Shown piece after piece: positions 7,042 to 9,140 of a DNA stretch of 9,140 nt (the stretch's first letter is position 1; the number at the start of each line of letters is the position of its first letter). Origin of the DNA: Gammaproteobacteria bacterium (lineage in GTDB: Bacteria; Pseudomonadota; Gammaproteobacteria; Steroidobacterales; Steroidobacteraceae); the NCBI GenBank assembly GCA_030040235.1, contig JASHUC010000077.1, positions 1 to 9,140 on the forward strand. Direction: 5' to 3'. A model generated the notes under the pieces. That model did not search any database, was not told where the DNA came from, and was given only the letters and a program-made list of their open reading frames with translations. The position numbers and the translations under genes were made by a program.

Positions 7042-9006
7042 TCAACGAATGCCGATCTCGAACGGCCCCGCGGGAAACCCGGACCGGTCGTAGAGCGTGC
7101 ACACCGGACTGTCGCCCCAGCAGTACCGAACCCGCGTCGGGGACATGCCGGTCGGCACGGCGAGGATGACGCTGTCGTGCTCGATGCGGGCATCGGCAAA
7201 GCGGCAGCTCTGTGCGCTGCGGCCGCACAGCTCAAATCCGATCGGCGTTTCGTGACTGTAGGCGACGAGTCCGCCTTCGACCCCCTCGAACGGCACCGTT
7301 ACGCGAGCGGCACCCCGCACGACGCCGCGCGGAACGGGGCCCGATGGCGCGACGTTCTCCCCATAGATCAGATGACGCGCGGCACGCGCAAGGCGCACTC
7401 CCAGGTCCTGCTTGTCGGTCGGGTGGAGGTTCCGCGGCTCGCCGATGTCGATCGTCACCGCGAGTGCGGCGTGCGGATCATGCGCGACCGCCAGGCGCTG
7501 CGCCTCACGGAGATTGGCCCAGTCGGACTCGGAGGGCTGTAGCACCGGAGCCCCGTAGTTCGGCAGCTGCACGATGAGAAAGGGCAGGTTCGCGCCGAAC
7601 TGCCGTCGCCAGTCGCTCATGAGCTCCGCAAGCAGCCCCTGATAGGATTGCGTCTCATCGGTGTTGGACTCGCCCTGATACCAGAGGATGCCGCGCAGGG
7701 CGAGCGGCCCGAGCGGGGCAATCATGGCGTTGTAGAGCGTCGTCACCCCGCTGACGGACTGCCAGGGTGCTGCGGGTGGAAAGCCGACCTGCTTGGGTAC
7801 GATGCGGTACTCCCACCCGCCTAGCCGGAGCGGCTCGCCCTGTCCGAGCAGCAGGCTCTGCGTACCTGCCGCGAGCAGTCCACCGCCTTCGTAGGTGCTT
7901 GCAACGTTCACCACGATGAGGTTTTCGCCCGCGTGCAACAGGCCCGCGGGCAGCCGATAGGTCCGCTGCGCCCCGTAGCCGAACGTGTTGCCGAGTGGGC
8001 GCCCGTTGATCCAGGTCTCATCCGTTTGATTGATGGAGCCGAGCACGAGCGCATTCGCGTTCTTGGCCTGCGCGCCGGTCAGCCGAACGACGGTGCGAAA
8101 CCACACGAGCCCGTTGAAGTCCTCGAGCTCACGGACGCCCCAGCGCTGCCAGTTTCCGAGCCCGGCGGGCGCGGCCTTCCAGTCATGGGAAGACACGCTC
8201 GCTTGCCAGGGCTCGGTGCCGGGGCGCTCGCCCGTGCGGCTGCGCCACCACTGCTCCCATTCCCGGGCGAACCTCTGCTGTGCGGCCTGCGGATCGCGCG
8301 CGTAGAGCGATACCAGCTCGAGCTCGGGTCGCAGGCGCCCGTGCGCCAGAAGGCCTGCGCGTGGGAGCCAGGCTTCGATCCGCGAGCCCCCGAGCGAGGC
8401 ATGCACCAGCCCGATGGGCACATGCGTCGTCTTCTGCAGTTCCCGCGCAAAGAAGAAGCAGGCGGCCGACCACTCGGGCACCGTCGGGGGTGCTGCGATC
8501 TCCCACACGAGCGGGTGCGGGAAACGCGCGACAGGCTCCGGACTGCTTGCGGCGCCGATCGTCGCCATGCGGATGCGCTCGTTGAATGAAGTCTCGATCT
8601 CGTGGCGCGAGTCCCCGACGCGGCGCACCGGCAGCGTCATGTTCGACTGACCGGAGCAGAGGAACACATCCCCGACAAGCACATTCACCACGGATTGATT
8701 GACATCCCCGCTCGAGCGCACGGTGAGAAGGAACGGCCCCCCGGCCTGCTGTGCAGGCAGTACGGCTCGCCAGCGTCCCGAGCCATCGGCGCGCGTGCGT
8801 TTGCTTGCGGAACCCAGCGAAACCGTGAGGACAGTATCCGGCAGAGCGTGTCCCCATACCGGGATCGGCCGCTCACGCTGCAGCACGATTCCATTCCCGA
8901 AGACAGGATCGAGCAAACTCGGCTCTGGAGCGACGGGCGCAGCCACCGCCCGCGCTTCGATCGTCAGAATCGCGACCGCGATCCAGGCCATCGACGCTCG
9001 AGTCAT
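7042..9006 (-). CDS. Sialate O-acetylesterase/acetylxylan esterase family protein (SGNH fold) with inserted jelly-roll-like domain
   Basis: A 654-residue secreted carbohydrate O-deacetylase. Numbering here counts from a GTG at 9012; the ATG at 9006 (residue 3) is preferred, and either start leads into a signal peptide ending near AVAA (22-25). Residues about 30-115 form a beta-rich N-terminal domain (FGNGIVLQRERPIPVWG). The SGNH hydrolase follows: FLCSGQSNM with nucleophile Ser123, GILWYQGESN (441-450), and NLHPTDKQDLG (528-538) with the catalytic His530. Between the first two blocks, about 295-400 carries a sequence like the sugar-binding jelly roll of GH2-type enzymes (FRTVVRLTG, DETWINGRPLG, GENLIVVNVA). 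A C-terminal beta domain closes the protein. Despite the family name, the position between xylA and an ExuT-like transporter and near GH67 argues for removing acetyl groups from xylan fragments. It follows xylA by 15 bp. Family is certain; xylan as substrate is inferred. Confidence 0.93.
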   Translation of the reverse strand: MTRASMAWIAVAILTIEARAVAAPVAPEPSLLDPVFGNGIVLQRERPIPVWGHALPDTVLTVSLGSASKRTRADGSGRWRAVLPAQQAGGPFLLTVRSSGDVNQSVVNVLVGDVFLCSGQSNMTLPVRRVGDSRHEIETSFNERIRMATIGAASSPEPVARFPHPLVWEIAAPPTVPEWSAACFFFARELQKTTHVPIGLVHASLGGSRIEAWLPRAGLLAHGRLRPELELVSLYARDPQAAQQRFAREWEQWWRSRTGERPGTEPWQASVSSHDWKAAPAGLGNWQRWGVRELEDFNGLVWFRTVVRLTGAQAKNANALVLGSINQTDETWINGRPLGNTFGYGAQRTYRLPAGLLHAGENLIVVNVASTYEGGGLLAAGTQSLLLGQGEPLRLGGWEYRIVPKQVGFPPAAPWQSVSGVTTLYNAMIAPLGPLALRGILWYQGESNTDETQSYQGLLAELMSDWRRQFGANLPFLIVQLPNYGAPVLQPSESDWANLREAQRLAVAHDPHAALAVTIDIGEPRNLHPTDKQDLGVRLARAARHLIYGENVAPSGPVPRGVVRGAARVTVPFEGVEGGLVAYSHETPIGFELCGRSAQSCRFADARIEHDSVILAVPTGMSPTRVRYCWGDSPVCTLYDRSGFPAGPFEIGIR

Positions 9007-9021
9007 CGCCACCGCCCGCTC

Positions 9022-9140
9022 TCAGTACTTGCAGTGCCGCGCGACGATGCTCTCGGCGAGCTCCTGCCGCCCGGAGCGCGGCGCCGGATCGAGTCCTTTC
9101 TCCGTCGCGAGATCCGCGAGGCTCGCAAGATCTATCGAGC
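9022..9140 (-). CDS. xylA: Xylose isomerase, C-terminal end (partial)
   Basis: The last 38 codons and the TGA stop of a gene that enters from the right edge. The translation contains LADLATEKGLDPAPRSGRQE followed by LAESIVARHCKY. This matches the C-terminal end of bacterial xylose isomerases as I recall it (E. coli XylA has SLADLAKYAQ, then LSPVHQSGRQEQLENLV). XylA converts D-xylose to D-xylulose in the cytoplasm. The stop is 9 to 15 bp before the esterase start, so the two genes, and probably the transporter, form one operon. No active-site residue is visible, so the call rests on the tail and on context. Confidence 0.8.
   Translation of the reverse strand, partial: SIDLASLADLATEKGLDPAPRSGRQELAESIVARHCKY

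Noticed and set aside
7007..7228. N-terminal extension of the transporter upstream to 7228
   Set aside because: It would overlap the esterase gene by about 190 bp and add an arginine-rich stretch not expected in this family; the TTG at 7006 has a ribosome site.
7933..8589. Plus-strand open frame of 218 codons opposite the esterase
   Set aside because: Antisense shadow of a gene with intact SGNH blocks.

Overview
The window is GC-rich, gene-dense bacterial DNA. The gene set (GH67 alpha-glucuronidase with a signal peptide, secreted acetylesterase, tannase/feruloyl-esterase protein, hexuronate-type MFS transporter, xylose isomerase) is the kind found in xylan-degrading Gram-negative bacteria. 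A proteobacterium, perhaps near Xanthomonadales/Steroidobacterales or Alphaproteobacteria, is my best guess; no taxonomic marker gene is present.

Layout. (1) 3-1619, plus: the C-terminal part of a multi-pass membrane protein with a cytoplasmic GAF-like domain and no kinase or other output domain; its N-terminus may lie before the window. (2) 1661-3322, minus: secreted tannase/feruloyl esterase family hydrolase, convergent with gene 1. (3) 3323-3503: a 181-bp divergent intergenic region, the only substantial non-coding stretch, with a weak promoter candidate and a short palindrome. (4) 3504-5729, plus: GH67 alpha-glucuronidase. (5) 5732-7006, minus: ExuT-like MFS transporter, ending 2 bp from the stop of gene 4. 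(6) 7042-9006, minus: SGNH-type sialate O-acetylesterase/acetylxylan esterase family protein. (7) 9022-9140, minus: last 38 codons of xylose isomerase. Genes 7-6-5 are closely spaced on one strand and look like one operon (xylA - esterase - transporter).

How the genes fit together (inference from families and context). The exported esterases would remove feruloyl and acetyl decorations from glucurono(arabino)xylan fragments. The alpha-glucuronidase would cut alpha-1,2-linked (4-O-methyl)glucuronic acid from the terminal xylose of xylo-oligosaccharides, probably in the periplasm. The transporter would import the released uronate, and XylA would isomerise the xylose. No endoxylanase or beta-xylosidase is visible, so the window is a side-chain removal and uptake segment of a larger xylan locus. 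I see no mobile element, CRISPR array, tRNA, rRNA or long repeat. The system is of a known general type; the less usual points are the kinase-less membrane GAF protein, the domain inserted in the esterase, and the route for 4-O-methylglucuronate.
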